The notes under the pieces are model-generated. The model made no database searches. It was not told the DNA's origin and saw nothing but the letters and a program-made list of their open reading frames with translations. The position numbers and the translations under genes were made by a program. A stretch of 64,000 bases of DNA, from assembly GCA_942159475.1 (NCBI GenBank), contig OW804096.1, positions 11,147,871-11,211,870 of the forward strand, read 5' to 3'. The stretch is from Sthenelais limicola. Lineage: Eukaryota > Annelida > Polychaeta > Phyllodocida > Sigalionidae. Shown here piece by piece: positions 41,491 to 51,921 of the stretch. Each line of letters starts with the position of its first letter. The first letter of the stretch is position 1.

Positions 41491-43355
41491 ACAAACTAGC
41501 AAAAGGATTAAAAAATGACTATATACGACATACTCTCCAACAATGTGAAAATGACCCCCATAAGTTTTGGAACAAAATGAAACCTTTAATTAGCCCAGAC
41601 AAAGTCTCAGCTAAGTCTAATATTACTCTAAAAGTTAATAACATTGATTTGGACACATCTGAAGTTCCTAACTGTTTTAACGACTATTTTGCGAATATAG
41701 GAACAGATCTTGCAAATCAGATTCCTCCATTAACAATAAACGAAACCACAACCTACAACACAAACCTAGGTATTCCCACCCAATATCCTGAATTCAAGTT
41801 TGGTGATATACTTCAGGCTGATCTAGAAACTATTATAAAAAAACTACCAAAATACAAATCATCAGGACTACCCCACTTAAAAAGTGACTTACTAAAAAAG
41901 ATTCTTTTAACACTCATTGACCAATTTAAGTATCTCATTGAATTGTCTCTCCGGACGGGGACCATTCCAAAAAAGTGGAAGGCTGGTAGAGTTGTACCCT
42001 TGTTGAAAAGTGGCGATACTTCCTCCCCTGGAAACTATCGGCCAATTACCAGCATCACACTGCCAGCTAAAGTGATTGAGAAGCTAGTCCAGAGGAAACT
42101 GATGTCGCACCTAGAACAAAACAATATTCTTTTCTCGAAGCAATTTGGCTTTAGACCAGGATATTCTACAAATGACGCAGTGGTTGCCTTCCTTAGTCAG
42201 GTCTATAGAGCAATAAATAACAAAGAGAGTTGTCGTGCCATCTACCTGGACTTTCGTAAAGCCTTCGACACGGTGGATCATTCTATATTGTTAGAAAAGC
42301 TTGAAAGTATTGGAGTTAAAAACACTGAACATGATTGGTTTAAAAATTACCTTACCGATAGAGTCCAACATGTAAATGTTAATGATCTTATTTCGACTCC
42401 AAGAACTGTATCTTGTGGAGTCCCCCAGGGTACCACACTAGGGCCAATATTGTTCTCGGTCTATATTAATGACCTACCGTGTCAAGTAAAACATACAAAC
42501 TTACAACTTTTTGCCGACGACGCTATAATTTGCCATTCGGGTAAGAATCTTGATAATATAACATCAAATATCCAAACTGACCTATCCCATATAATGATTT
42601 GGTGCAAACGCAATAAAATTTCTTTAAATCAAGAGAAATCAAAGGCAATGACATTCCTAGATAAACCCTCTTTGAGGTCCAGGTGGATGGCAACGGACTC
42701 GTCTAAATATAAACTATATTTAGGGAATAGTCTCCTCCAAGAAGTAGAAGATTATAAATATTTGGGCACAGTCGTCGACGGCCCTTTAACTTTTAGTAAC
42801 CATCTTAGTAGTATACGGAGGAAAATATCTCACAAACTGTGGTTATTTAAACACCTCCGAAGCAGGCTGAATCAACACCTTAGCGTTCAAGTTTACAAGA
42901 CATCCATACTCCCACTATTCGACCAGGCTGATATATTTTATGATGGCGCGCCTAAATCCAAATTAACCCACCTTCAAACCCTTCAGAATAGAGCACTCCG
43001 GATAATTATAGGAGCAAATAGATACCAATGCGTAAGACCACATCACCAACGATTCAGCCTTCTTCCATTAAAAGAGAGGAGAAGATTACACTTATTGCAG
43101 CAAGCTTACAGGCTCAGGCTTAATAGTGATTTTTTGGATGAAAGGAGGATACCCACTCGTCAACATGACCCCAACAGAATTGTTTTTAAATGTCCAAATC
43201 CTAGACTTGAATTAATCAGAAGATCCTTTTACTATAAATTACCCCTATATTGGAATAACCTTGAACCTGCCTACCAAACCGCAGAAACCCCCAAAGCCTT
43301 TACTAACATGATAAGACCTGATTGGATAGGTGTCGATGCCAGATTCCTCGACTAG
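41464..43355 (+). CDS. LINE ORF2: reverse transcriptase domain
   Basis: The frame is already open from about 41463 (EAKKLRRE); the first ATG is at 41577. RT motifs: KAGRVVPLLKSGD, NYRPITSI, KQFGFRPGYST, IYLDFRKAFDTVDHS (first Asp), SCGVPQGTTLGP, LQLFADDAII (catalytic DD), NKISLNQEKSKAM and YKYLGTVV, then a C-terminal region with LQTLQNRALRIIIG. Type Jockey/CR1/L2. Confidence 0.94.
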
Positions 43356-44009
43356 TGACTCACCGCTTCTCTTTCCCTTAGACAGGGCATTGGTTTGCTC
43401 TGCATCACCACTATTGTTATTGTTATTACTGTCTTTTGTTTATCACCATCTACACTGATTTGTTGTCATGAGTATACAGTTAACTCTCACTGTGTAAACC
43501 TTTACTCACTTCCCCCATGTTCATGTTCCTATGATCTCATGATCCCATGTTCTTATGTGATACCTGGCTCACACTTGCCGCTCATTTATTTATATTATTC
43601 GCTCCACCGTTTCTTTCTCTTTTTCCTTTTTGATTTTTTCCTTACTATCCCTTGCTTGGGCCCACCTTGCTGTATACCAGCAAATAAGTATATGTTCTTA
43701 CCAGAAGTATTTACCAGAAGTCCGTATTGTATAAAAATTCTTACGGCAATATCTATATTGATTTGTTTATATAATATCTATTTAAATACCTACTCGGTTT
43801 AAATCGATCAATGTTATTTGTTCTTTTGGCGCCATACCTATCGAAACGACTATATAAGTGGGGACCAGCGCAAGGGGCGTCGCCTCGGCGCTGGATTGTT
43901 TCTCCACTTAAAACGTGTTAATAAGCAGTCGGGCTTGAAACCCTCCCACTATAAGGGAGTTTAGTCCCGCTGATTGCTTGGCAATAAAAGTTACAACAAC
44001 AACAACAAA
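43356..44009 (+). other. LINE 3' UTR and (AAC)n tail
   Basis: Ends AATAAAAGTTACAACAACAA.., where an AATAAA and short microsatellite close the element. A GC-rich structured segment GGGACCAGCGCAAGGGGCG lies at 43859. Confidence 0.75.
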
Positions 44010-44019
44010 TATTATACAT

Positions 44020-44218
44020 GGGTCAGATTTTCAGAAAATGCACAATCTACAGTTCTACACATCTCGAAAATTCTGCTAAATTAGAGTGAAAATTGATAAA
44101 TACTAGGTATATCTGAATATATTTTGTATTGTATTCATTCAATAAATCTGTCTGGTTATGTTGAACTGTATTTTGAACCTGATTTTCGTCTTAAATTTGG
44201 GTTATTTGAGAAGATTAA
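44020..44218 (+). mobile_element. GGGTCAG MITE, subfamily C, left part, split by DNA transposon
   Basis: Runs from the left terminus to ..TTATTTGAGAAGATT. The right part (TTGTGAAGACAAATTGTAC..) is at 48794-48835. Confidence 0.88.
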
Positions 44219-44848
44219 TGTGAGGCGATTCATCAAAAAGAGTCCCATGTCGGCAACTTTCATTTTGAGATATAGGGCTCCAAAGGTGGTATAGGACTTT
44301 TTCGGTCGAAAACTTTTTTTCCCGTAATATTAATCTTTATTATGTTTTTTTTGAGACTGGAAAATATTTTGTACCAAAAACAATTATTTACGCTTCATAA
44401 CGGCCGGTAAACATTTTCCTAACATGGTTGGATGGGTTTAAACAAAGGAGCCGAAGGCTATTTTTCACTAAATTCACTCGTACGCCGTGGACATTTGATC
44501 GTAGGGTACCCCAGCACATTTGGTATCCTCGGAAAGCCGCGAATCTCCTCTAGCCAATGGGATTCTTCCCTTTTGAATCGCGGCGTAAGTAAACCAATCA
44601 CAGAGCTCTCTCCAAGTGCATTCGGCGTAAACAATGGTTGCTAGGGTCGTCAAGGGAGCCCACGAGGGGTCGATACAGCCCTGTGATTGGTCCAGCCGCT
44701 CCGAAAGATCAACTTCCGGCTGACGCCATCTTCTAGCGTGGTCTTGGATTTGAATCGAAGCGACCAGTTATTCCTCGATTCCAGACGATACAAGACGTGT
44801 TTTACTCTCCAACAAAGTTTTAAATGGACCAAGGTTTATTATTTAAAC

Positions 44849-45138
44849 ATGGAAGCTGAGGCCACCGTCGCAGAAGCTCTTAATGGCATCGCTCGAGCCA
44901 ATTTGGGAGGTGTTGTCGACAACGCCGAATGGCGTAACCTCATCGAAGAGTATTTTGTGTTCAACGAGGAAACAGAGACGGTGGAATCTGACTCAGATGG
45001 AGAACCAGACGTCCCTGATCAGCCTGAAACTCCGGAGACGAACGAAGAAGAAGTTGAGGAAGCATCAGAACCTATTCTTATTATTGATCACATGCAGGCA
45101 GTCGTGGACAAGGAACGGGAAAAGTGCTCCACGTTTCG
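44849..45138 (+). CDS. DUF7869-like gene exon 1
   Basis: Starts MEAEATVAEALNGIARANLG and is acidic thereafter (EPDVPDQPETPETNEEEVEE). Ends phase 2 at GTAAGT. The frame is open back to 44687, but this ATG follows a clear 5' leader. Confidence 0.75.
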
Positions 45139-48072
45139 GTAAGTGTTGGTGCTCTGCAGCCATCTTTTCTATCGTGTGTGTTGACATGCTGGGGGACGCG
45201 ATCTGAAAACTATGCTATGTACATCCCTGGAAATCATTCCAAATCTATAATCCAATGCTGTTATATGTGCTAGATACCTTGTGGGTATATTTAGAGGTTC
45301 TAAAATTTAATTGGTGTATGTTTTAAGTCGCATGGTGTTGTTCGTGCGTGGGGAGTTTAAGGCCCTCGAGATCTGGGGAGTAGCTATTTACTTGGGACGT
45401 CTGAGATTCCTTACTCGTCTCGTGTGGAATGTAGGGTTAAAAATACATTGTTTGTTTGTGTCATTATGGGCAAATTAAAATCTAGGATTTTGTCCATTTC
45501 AGATGTAACTGCCGATTGTTTAACGGCGGGCCATGCATAGACCAGTTCACTGTGGAACAGCGCATCTCTCATCGGTCGGAACATGACCAAATCCATCGAG
45601 GTAATTTCAAAATAATGTTTTTCTCTATTGCCTCATTGCCCATACATGCCTGTATAATACTCATTCAGTATTTTAATCAGTATTTTAAGCTGTAGCTTGT
45701 TAAATAATGAGGACACGTCCTACCCAATTACATAGGATAACTAATTACGTAGGATAACTGTAGGGACTCAGACTAAGATTGGTGTCGGTGATATTAGTCA
45801 GTCACAAATTCATTTTTACATTATTGTTATACTGTCGTTTCAGATGAGCTCGACATGGCACTCTTTGGCGTTTTCAATACTGTTACTGACAACAGTGATC
45901 GATGCAGTCCAACCAAGAAGGGGCGCCAGTGGAAGGGAGAGAGAAAACACCCAAAGAGCCACTACAGGATGCATAACAAGCCTATTTGCAAAGCTACCTT
46001 TAAATTCCTTTACAAGTGAGTGTTATCATGAATCTTGTGGTGCCCATTAATACTGAACATTAGATAGCTATTCATAATAACATGATTATTTGCTAAGAAT
46101 CAATATTTTGGTATTGTCATTTTAAGATCCTGCATTATGTTCAATTTCTTCCTTTGTCAACGATTAAATTATTATTAATTATTTTTTCTATTTCTTTTCT
46201 CTCCCTTCACTTCTAGGATTAGCCAAAACTTGCTGACAGTTTTGCTAAAATCCTTCGCTGAGGATGGTCTGGTCACTCGTTCACGACAGGGTGGTGGTCA
46301 CCGTGCTGTGAGGTCTTTGCCAATAGATGACCTGAAGAACACTATCAACTTCATCACATCTTATGCCGAAACACATGCTCTTGTCTTGCCAGGCAGAGTA
46401 TCTTCTCACCACAGAGACGACATCTTAATTCTCCCCTGCCGTTCTACAAAAGCTGAAGTTCATCGTCTTTACACACAAGCCATGCAAGAGACTGGCAATA
46501 GGGCTGTTGCCTACTCCACTTTTGGTCATTTATGGCGCAAGTATCTTCCTAAAATAGTCACAAGTCGTCCCATGACAGACCTCTGCTGGGAGTGCCAGCG
46601 TAATAACAGAGACATTTCCTGTAGTAGTAATTTACCTGATGTTGTGAAAGCTGCCAAGTTAAAGAAACAGCAGAAACATTTAGACAGTGTAACCGCCGAA
46701 AGAACTCTTTATCAGAAATTTTGTGCTGATGCAAAAGAAGCGTACAGAGACAATGGTGAACCCCCCCTTGGCAAACATGCCCCTTGCTCATGTGACATTC
46801 GAGTACATCTCAGTTTTGACTTTGCACAACAAGTGCATTTACCTTCTTACCCGATGCAACCAGGTCCCCTTTATTTTCTCACCCCGAGGAAGGTAGGCCT
46901 GTTCGGTATTTGCATGGAAGGAATGCCTAGACAAGTTAACTACCTTATAGATGAGAGCCATTGCACCAGTAAGGGGTCAAATGCAGTTATTTCTTATCTG
47001 AATCATTACTTTGAAAACTATGGTCTGGGGGAGAAAGATTTAGATCTTAACTGTGACAATTGTAGTGACCAGAACAAGAACCGGTATGTTTTGGCCTATT
47101 TGATGTGGCGTGTCCTTACTGGAAGGCACAGGTCTATTACACTTAACTTTTTGATTACTGGGCACACTAAGTTTGCCCCCGACTGGTGCTTTGGTCTCTT
47201 GAAAAAACAATTTCATCGGGACAACGTTTCTTCTCTTCAGCAATTAAAAGCCAGTGTGCAGCGCAGTACGCCAGGGGGGGTCAACCAGGCCCAACTTGTA
47301 GGTGATGAAAGGGGTACTGTTTTTGTTCCATTGTACGACTGGCAGGCATTCCTGTCACCTTTCTCCAAATCTTTTCCAGGTATCAAAGGGTATCATCATT
47401 TTGAATTTTCTAGTGACAAACCTGGTGTTATTTCTTTCAGGCCATTTGTAGGCCCTGAAGATAGTGGTACTTTTAAAATGCTTACTGTTGATGTGGGTGA
47501 TGTCCCTCAGGACAACCCACCCATTGTACCTTCTCCTGGACTGTCTGCATACAGACAGTGGTATCTTTTTAATTCTATTCGTGATTTTTGTACCGAAGAA
47601 ACCAAAGACATTATGTGCCCCAAACCAACTGTACCTGAAGAAGGGCCAGGGAGGGGGGGGGGGGGGGGATGGCTACATTGTACAGGCTCCTGCAGTCGCC
47701 CCAGTAAGAGGTAGAGGGAGGGGAAGTGGAAGGGCTAGAGGAAGAGGGAGGGGTAGAGGAAGGGGAAGGGGAAGGGGAAGGGAGAGGGAATCTTCTTCTG
47801 ATGAATCATTAGAATTAGGTGGTGATGAATCTTCTGAGGAGGAGGAGGAGGAGGAACCTCAAGAGGAACCTCAAGCTAGGGGTAGGGGTAGGGGTAGGGG
47901 TAGGGGTAGGGGTAGAGGAACAGTAAGGGGAAGGGGCAGGGTAAGGGAATCTTCAGAATCTTCTTCGGATGGGGAGGTTGCACCTCCTCCAGCAAAGAGA
48001 GGTAGGGGGAGGGGGAGGGGAAATGTTGAGCAACGCCGGCCAGGGAGGGGTAGGGGTAGGGGTAGGGGCTGA
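44849..48072 (+). CDS. DUF7869-like protein, probable transposase (4 exons)
   Basis: Exons 44849-45138, 45503-45600, 45844-46015 and 46217-48072 join in phase 2, 1, 2. The protein has an acidic N-terminus, a Cys-containing segment (RCNCRLFNGGPCIDQF) with ELDMALFG, a YRMHNKPICKATFKFLY block, then a domain with LCWECQ, LSFDFAQQVHLPS, GPLYFLTPRKVGLFGI, VNYLIDES, GSNAVISYLNHYF, NCDNCSDQNKN and TGHTKFAPDWCFGLLKK. This block order is known from a large family of uncharacterised animal proteins (DUF7869-like). The spaced acidic residues (D in DFAQ, D in CDN, D in FAPD) suggest an RNase-H-fold DDE-type nuclease, though this is inference. A poly-G run (47651-47669) shifts the frame; the other frame gives a long RG-rich tail. 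Confidence 0.75.
45503..45600 (+). CDS. DUF7869-like gene exon 2
   Basis: Phase 2 in, phase 1 out. Codes CNCRLFNGGPCIDQFTVEQR and SEHDQIHR, with paired cysteines likely binding zinc. Confidence 0.78.
45844..46015 (+). CDS. DUF7869-like gene exon 3
   Basis: Phase 1 in, phase 2 out. Codes DELDMALFGVFNTVTDNSDR and YRMHNKPICKATFKFLYK, a block seen in the family next to the catalytic part. Confidence 0.8.
46217..48072 (+). CDS. DUF7869-like gene exon 4 (core and RG-rich tail)
   Basis: Holds the whole RNase-H-like core. One frame stops at 47714 after the poly-G run; the other continues to 48072 as an RG/RGRG, Ser and Glu-rich tail of about 140 residues. Polyadenylation signal AATAAA at about 48240. 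Confidence 0.82.
47720..48069 (+). repeat. RG-coding GGGGTA/GAGG repeats
   Basis: Degenerate tandem hexamers of the type GGTAGG/GGAAGG encode RGRGRG with two interspersed acidic/serine segments (SSSDESLELGGDESSEEEEE). Confidence 0.85.
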
Positions 48073-48239
48073 CTGCTATTTTATTGATTTTATTACTGAT
48101 TTTATTACTGATTTTATTACTGGTGAATACTGTTGTACATTTTGTTTTGTTAGAATGAATAGGTGTGTTATCATGTATATATTGCAAGCACTGCACCAAA
48201 GAATTTTGTACAGAATTATTATACTCGTGTTAACAGGGT

Positions 48240-48245
48240 AATAAA
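48240..48245 (+). terminator. Polyadenylation signal AATAAA
   Basis: AATAAAATAAAAAATATT follows the RG-tail stop by about 170 bp and would end the transposon transcript. Confidence 0.5.
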
Positions 48246-48793
48246 ATAAAAAATATTAAATGAAATGCACTGATTTTTTTATATATTGTGGCCCTACTAG
48301 TCTATAATACCTGCCCCAAATCTGAGAAAAATCCAATCATATGAACTGGTCATTTTGCATGACGACGCGTCCGACATAAATCCCACAAAAGTCTCCTAGA
48401 AATGTATTTTGCCCAAATTTCACCCAATTTTCATCGCGCGATAAAATAATAAGTTACTAAGTAAATGAACTGAATTTGGTATATGTTATGGCTATGGCAG
48501 TTAGTAAAGTGTGTCCCAAATTTCATAGAAATCGCTTGATAACAAATGCCCGTAACCAAGGATGGCGCGCCGAAGGTCACTCGCCGAACTTAAACAGGCT
48601 GTATCTCAGTTTCCGGCTCCTCCAGTAACCGCGTCCCTTAAATACTCACCGCAACCATAGAATTATACCCAATAGGCCTAAAATTAAGCTCTATACATCA
48701 TTGGAAAGCTCTTTCCTGCTGCTTACCCATCCAATAGCTAACTCCAAAATCGATTTGGCCGACATGGGACTCATTTTGATGGAGCGGATCTCA

Positions 48794-48835
48794 ATTTTGT
48801 GAAGACAAATTGTACATTTTCTGAAAATCTCAACC
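48794..48835 (+). mobile_element. GGGTCAG MITE, right part, continuation of 44020
   Basis: Last 40 bp of the interrupted subfamily C copy (TTGTGAAGACAAATTGTACA..), last bases changed to CTCAACC. Confidence 0.85.
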
Positions 48836-49276
48836 ATATAAGTAACAAGGGGTGAGAATATATACATCAAAACATAAATTCCGACAAGAAGCCATGGAAA
48901 GAATACTGGCTTAATAATGCGCGTCTAAGAGCCATACTAATTCATTATTGTTGCAAAATGGACAATGATATTATCGAAACTGGATTTATTACTACCCCTT
49001 ATGCAAACATGCATACCCGTATACATTTATGGTCATATATAGTATATATATAATCCTCTGGTTAGAACAATGGGGTCATCTCATGATATATAGGCCTACC
49101 AATGCTATATTAATACATATATGCCTTCCAAGATTGAAGTTGAGTATTTTGTCAAAACGTCCTTGCTCCAAACAACATGACTGAAAATAAGTATTTTTCC
49201 ATGCAACAATTACGAACATATGATAATATAGTTAGTACGACATAATATACCTGAATATGCGCTACACATTACTTAC
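48836..49276. other. Interval without recognised gene
   Basis: No ORF of note. It shares short matches (AGCCATACTAATTCATTATTG) with about 36720-36745, part of the duplicated upstream-region text mentioned in Part 2. Confidence 0.35.
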
Positions 49277-49447
49277 ATTAAGAATCGTAAGCGTCGACCT
49301 CAGGAAGAAACGATGAAACCAGGAAATAAGAGCGTCTTCTCCTATCTGGGAACGTACCAACAGTGTGTTGTTCACAATTCTGGTAAATGAAAGCTTTACC
49401 GAGGGGCGTATGGTGTCATGGTCGACCTGGCAGTTTCTGTTACACAT
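49277..49447 (-). other. Exon-like segment, paralogue of 31285-31432
   Basis: The ATG frame is open to the GTAAGT donor (MCNRNCQVDHDTIRPSVKLS..ILN). The match to the 31.3 kb segment includes the start, central CCAGGTC..CCATGACA and the donor. It may be an alternative first exon of the minus-strand channel-subunit gene or of a lost duplicate. Confidence 0.4.
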
Positions 49448-49659
49448 GGCTGACTGTCTATATAGCTTGTTGTTGTCATCTCATTGCATGGGTCGTACTT
49501 GTTATTTTGTAAGACATCCATAAGTTGTTGCAAGCCTGATAAAATCGGTAAATTTGTACTGGTTATGGATCTGTATTTGTGGCCTAATCGTAGGATTCGT
49601 AACTAGATGACTATCTTAGATAATTAGAAAATCAAATTTACTTAAGGAAGATTATGCAC

Positions 49660-49683
49660 CCCCGCCCCCCCCCCCCCCCCCGT
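49660..49683 (+). repeat. Poly-C tract
   Basis: A C run of over 15 bases following CACCCCCGCC. Confidence 0.85.
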
Positions 49684-49717
49684 TGTGTAAATCGCATAAG
49701 TTTATACTAAATGGAAG

Positions 49718-49785
49718 AGTATGTATGTATGTATGTATGTATGCATGTATGTATGTATGTATGTATGCATACATGTATATGTGTG
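49718..49785 (+). repeat. (TATG)n microsatellite
   Basis: GTATGTATGTATGTATGTAT.. with two GCAT interruptions, about 65 bp. Confidence 0.9.
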
Positions 49786-49867
49786 TATCCATGTGCATGT
49801 ATCTATGAATGAGTGTATGAATTTATACACGCTCATAAAATCTTTTGAAATGTTTAATGTACATTAG

Positions 49868-49960
49868 GGGGTCAGGATATCTACAATTCGCCCTCACCAA
49901 TCCTCTCAAACAACACAAAAATGAGGATCAAAATAAAATCAAACAAAAACCAACATAGTT
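49868..49960 (-). mobile_element. GGGTCAG MITE, left fragment, diverged
   Basis: Reverse orientation. GGGGGTCAGGATATCTACAA resembles the terminus with an internal loss; the body is lost after ..AACACAAAAATGAGGATCA. Confidence 0.65.
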
Positions 49961-50013
49961 TTTTAATGAACGCGATGCCAATTATATAAAGGTTGGATAC
50001 TGCTCAGACATAG

Positions 50014-50249
50014 CTCAGATTTTCAGAAAATGTACAATTGGCAGCTGTACACATTGAGTAAATTCTGCTAAATTAGGCTGCAATTTGGTCAATACTAGGT
50101 AAATTGGAGTATATTTGGCATTGCATTGGTTCTAGCAATCTGTTTGGTTTGGTTGGTTAAACTGTATTTTGAACTTTATTTTCGTCTGAAATTTGGGTTA
50201 TTTGAGAAAATTGGCGAAATTGAATTGTACATTTTCTGAAAATCTGACC
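50014..50249 (+). mobile_element. GGGTCAG MITE, subfamily A
   Basis: Full-length, left end mutated to GCTCAG, right CTGACCA. Confidence 0.88.
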
Positions 50250-50323
50250 ATTTATCATTCATCAGAGTAATATAGCGACATTGACTGCATGAATTGATGT
50301 GTAAATATAACCTGCCGGTTGTA

Positions 50324-50557
50324 GGTCAGATTTTCAGAAAATGTACAATTCACCTTCACCAATCCTCTCAAATAGCCCATATTTCAGACGAAAATGAATT
50401 TCAAAATACAGTTCAACCTAACCACACAGATTGCTAGAATCAATGCAATGCCGAATATACTCGAATTTACCTAGTATTGACCAAATTGCAGCCTGATTTA
50501 GCAGAATTTACTAAATGTGTACAGCTGCCAATTGTACATTTCCTGAAAATCTGACCC
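50324..50557 (-). mobile_element. GGGTCAG MITE, subfamily A
   Basis: Full-length reverse copy, flanked by TTGTA on both sides. Confidence 0.9.
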
Positions 50558-50803
50558 TTGTACATTTTGACGCCCTGATAATTATGTTCTATAGGTTACA
50601 ACGTCCAGTGTAATTGTGTATATATATGTAGTTTAATTTAAATAATTCTGATATCTTCTTTTTTATTCATTTCACCATTTATAAACATAATATATACTCA
50701 GAACGATATTTAGCATTCAGAAGACAACGACCATTTTCTTCTTTTTATATTATATCTTTTTTGTGTAAGTATTTAATAAGATGGACCCAAACTATTTATA
50801 GAT

Positions 50804-51028
50804 GGGTCAGATTTTCAGAAAATGTACAATTCGCCTTCACCAATCCTCTCAAATAGTCAACATTTACAAAAAGAATGAGCTTCAAACTGCAGTTTAACAT
50901 AACAGAACGTATACGTCAAATCAATGCGATACCAAATATACTCGGTATTCTTCATTTTTCAGCCTAATTTAAGAGAATTTCTTAAATGTGTAGACCTGCC
51001 AATTGTACATTTTCTTAAGATCTGACCC
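50804..51028 (-). mobile_element. GGGTCAG MITE, subfamily B
   Basis: Full-length reverse copy about 530 bp upstream of the P450 start. Confidence 0.9.
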
Positions 51029-51066
51029 CGATATGCCGTTAGCTAGATAGACAACACCTACTAGAT

Positions 51067-51301
51067 GGGTTAGATTTTCAGAAAATGTACAATTCACCTT
51101 TACCAATCCTCTCAAATAACCCAAATTTCAGACAAAAATAAAGTTCAAAATAGAGTTCAACCTAACCAAAAAGATTGCTAGAATCAATGCAATGCCAAAT
51201 ATACTCGATTTTACCTAGTATTGACCAAATTGCAGCCTAATTTAGAAGAATTTACTAAATGTGTACAGCTGTGAATTGTACATTTTCTGAAAATCTGACC
51301 C
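51067..51301 (-). mobile_element. GGGTCAG MITE, subfamily A
   Basis: Full-length reverse copy flanked by AGAT on both sides; ends 260 bp before the P450 ATG and so may lie in its promoter or 5' UTR. Confidence 0.92.
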
Positions 51302-51560
51302 AGATAACCATAGCACATGAACGTTTCGTGTTTAAAGGCTGAACATGTAAGGTTTGGCGTCAGTTCAGCCCAAGAAGGCAATTGAAGTGAGCTTTATCCC
51401 AGCTAGAGCACGCCAAGCATATAAAATAATTCGGCAGATGACGCCACCATCCTTACATGTATGTGCATTAACATAACTAGGAAATACCGAGTCTGCATGC
51501 AGTGCACTCAATCGCACAAAATCATACCACCAACACAAGAATACATGTGGCTTGGAAACT

Positions 51561-51921
51561 ATGGAGTCGATACTAGAATTACTTGTAAATAACCCAAGAA
51601 CATTCATCATAATCATCATTTTATTCGCAATTACCACTAGATACATTCTACAAAGACCTAGAAGGAAATATAGACTACCACCAGGACCATTTTCCTTACC
51701 AATTGTTGGAACTCTACCATTTCTTGGAGTGGATGTAAGAGAGCCACTGAGAAAGCTCTCAGAGAAATATGGAGATATGTTTACTGTGTACTTCGGATCT
51801 AACCCTGTCATCGTTTTGAATAGTTACGAATCCATTAAAGAGGCTTTAGTGAAGAATGGGAATATCTTCACAGGGAGGCCTCAGCATTTGTTCTATGTTA
51901 AAGATATTCAAAAAGGACTAG
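51561..51921 (+). CDS. P450 exon 1 (anchor, hinge)
   Basis: Codes [15 protein letters not shown], an isoleucine-rich anchor, then [20 protein letters not shown] and a beta-1 region to KDIQKGLG. Ends phase 1 at GTAAAT. Confidence 0.95.

Larger units (their letters stand above)
37142..44009 (+). mobile_element. CR1/L2-like LINE with NADAR and SGNH modules
   Basis: A non-LTR retrotransposon of at least 6.9 kb. Order: ORF1 (37142-38668, frameshifting into a NADAR/YbiA-like domain to 38994), SGNH hydrolase ORF (39014-39646), a 790-bp gap, endonuclease (40438-41490) and RT (41577-43355, one frameshift between), 3' UTR, and an (AAC)n tail at about 43992-44008. It ends directly before a MITE. The EN/RT motifs place it in the Jockey/CR1/L2 group. 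Two one-base frameshifts make this copy defective. The 5' end is uncertain. Confidence 0.9.
44219..48793 (+). mobile_element. DNA transposon carrying a DUF7869-like gene
   Basis: A 4.6 kb unit bounded by imperfect inverted repeats of about 50 bp. Left: TGTGAGGCGATTCATCAAAA..GAGTCCCATGTCGGC; right (complement): TGAGATCCGCTCCATCAAAA..GAGTCCCATGTCGGC. It interrupts a MITE whose two halves lie on either side, which proves insertion. It carries a four-exon gene with an RNase-H-like core, the likely transposase. The target duplication is not clear (ATTAA / ATTTT). Confidence 0.8.

Noticed and set aside
47876..48199. Minus-strand frame full of Pro-Tyr repeats
   Set aside because: It is the antisense of the RG-coding repeat.
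49718..49785. Possible regulatory array
   Set aside because: Simple (TATG)n microsatellite.
51365..51811. Minus-strand 148-codon frame over P450 exon 1
   Set aside because: Antisense shadow of the P450 coding exon.
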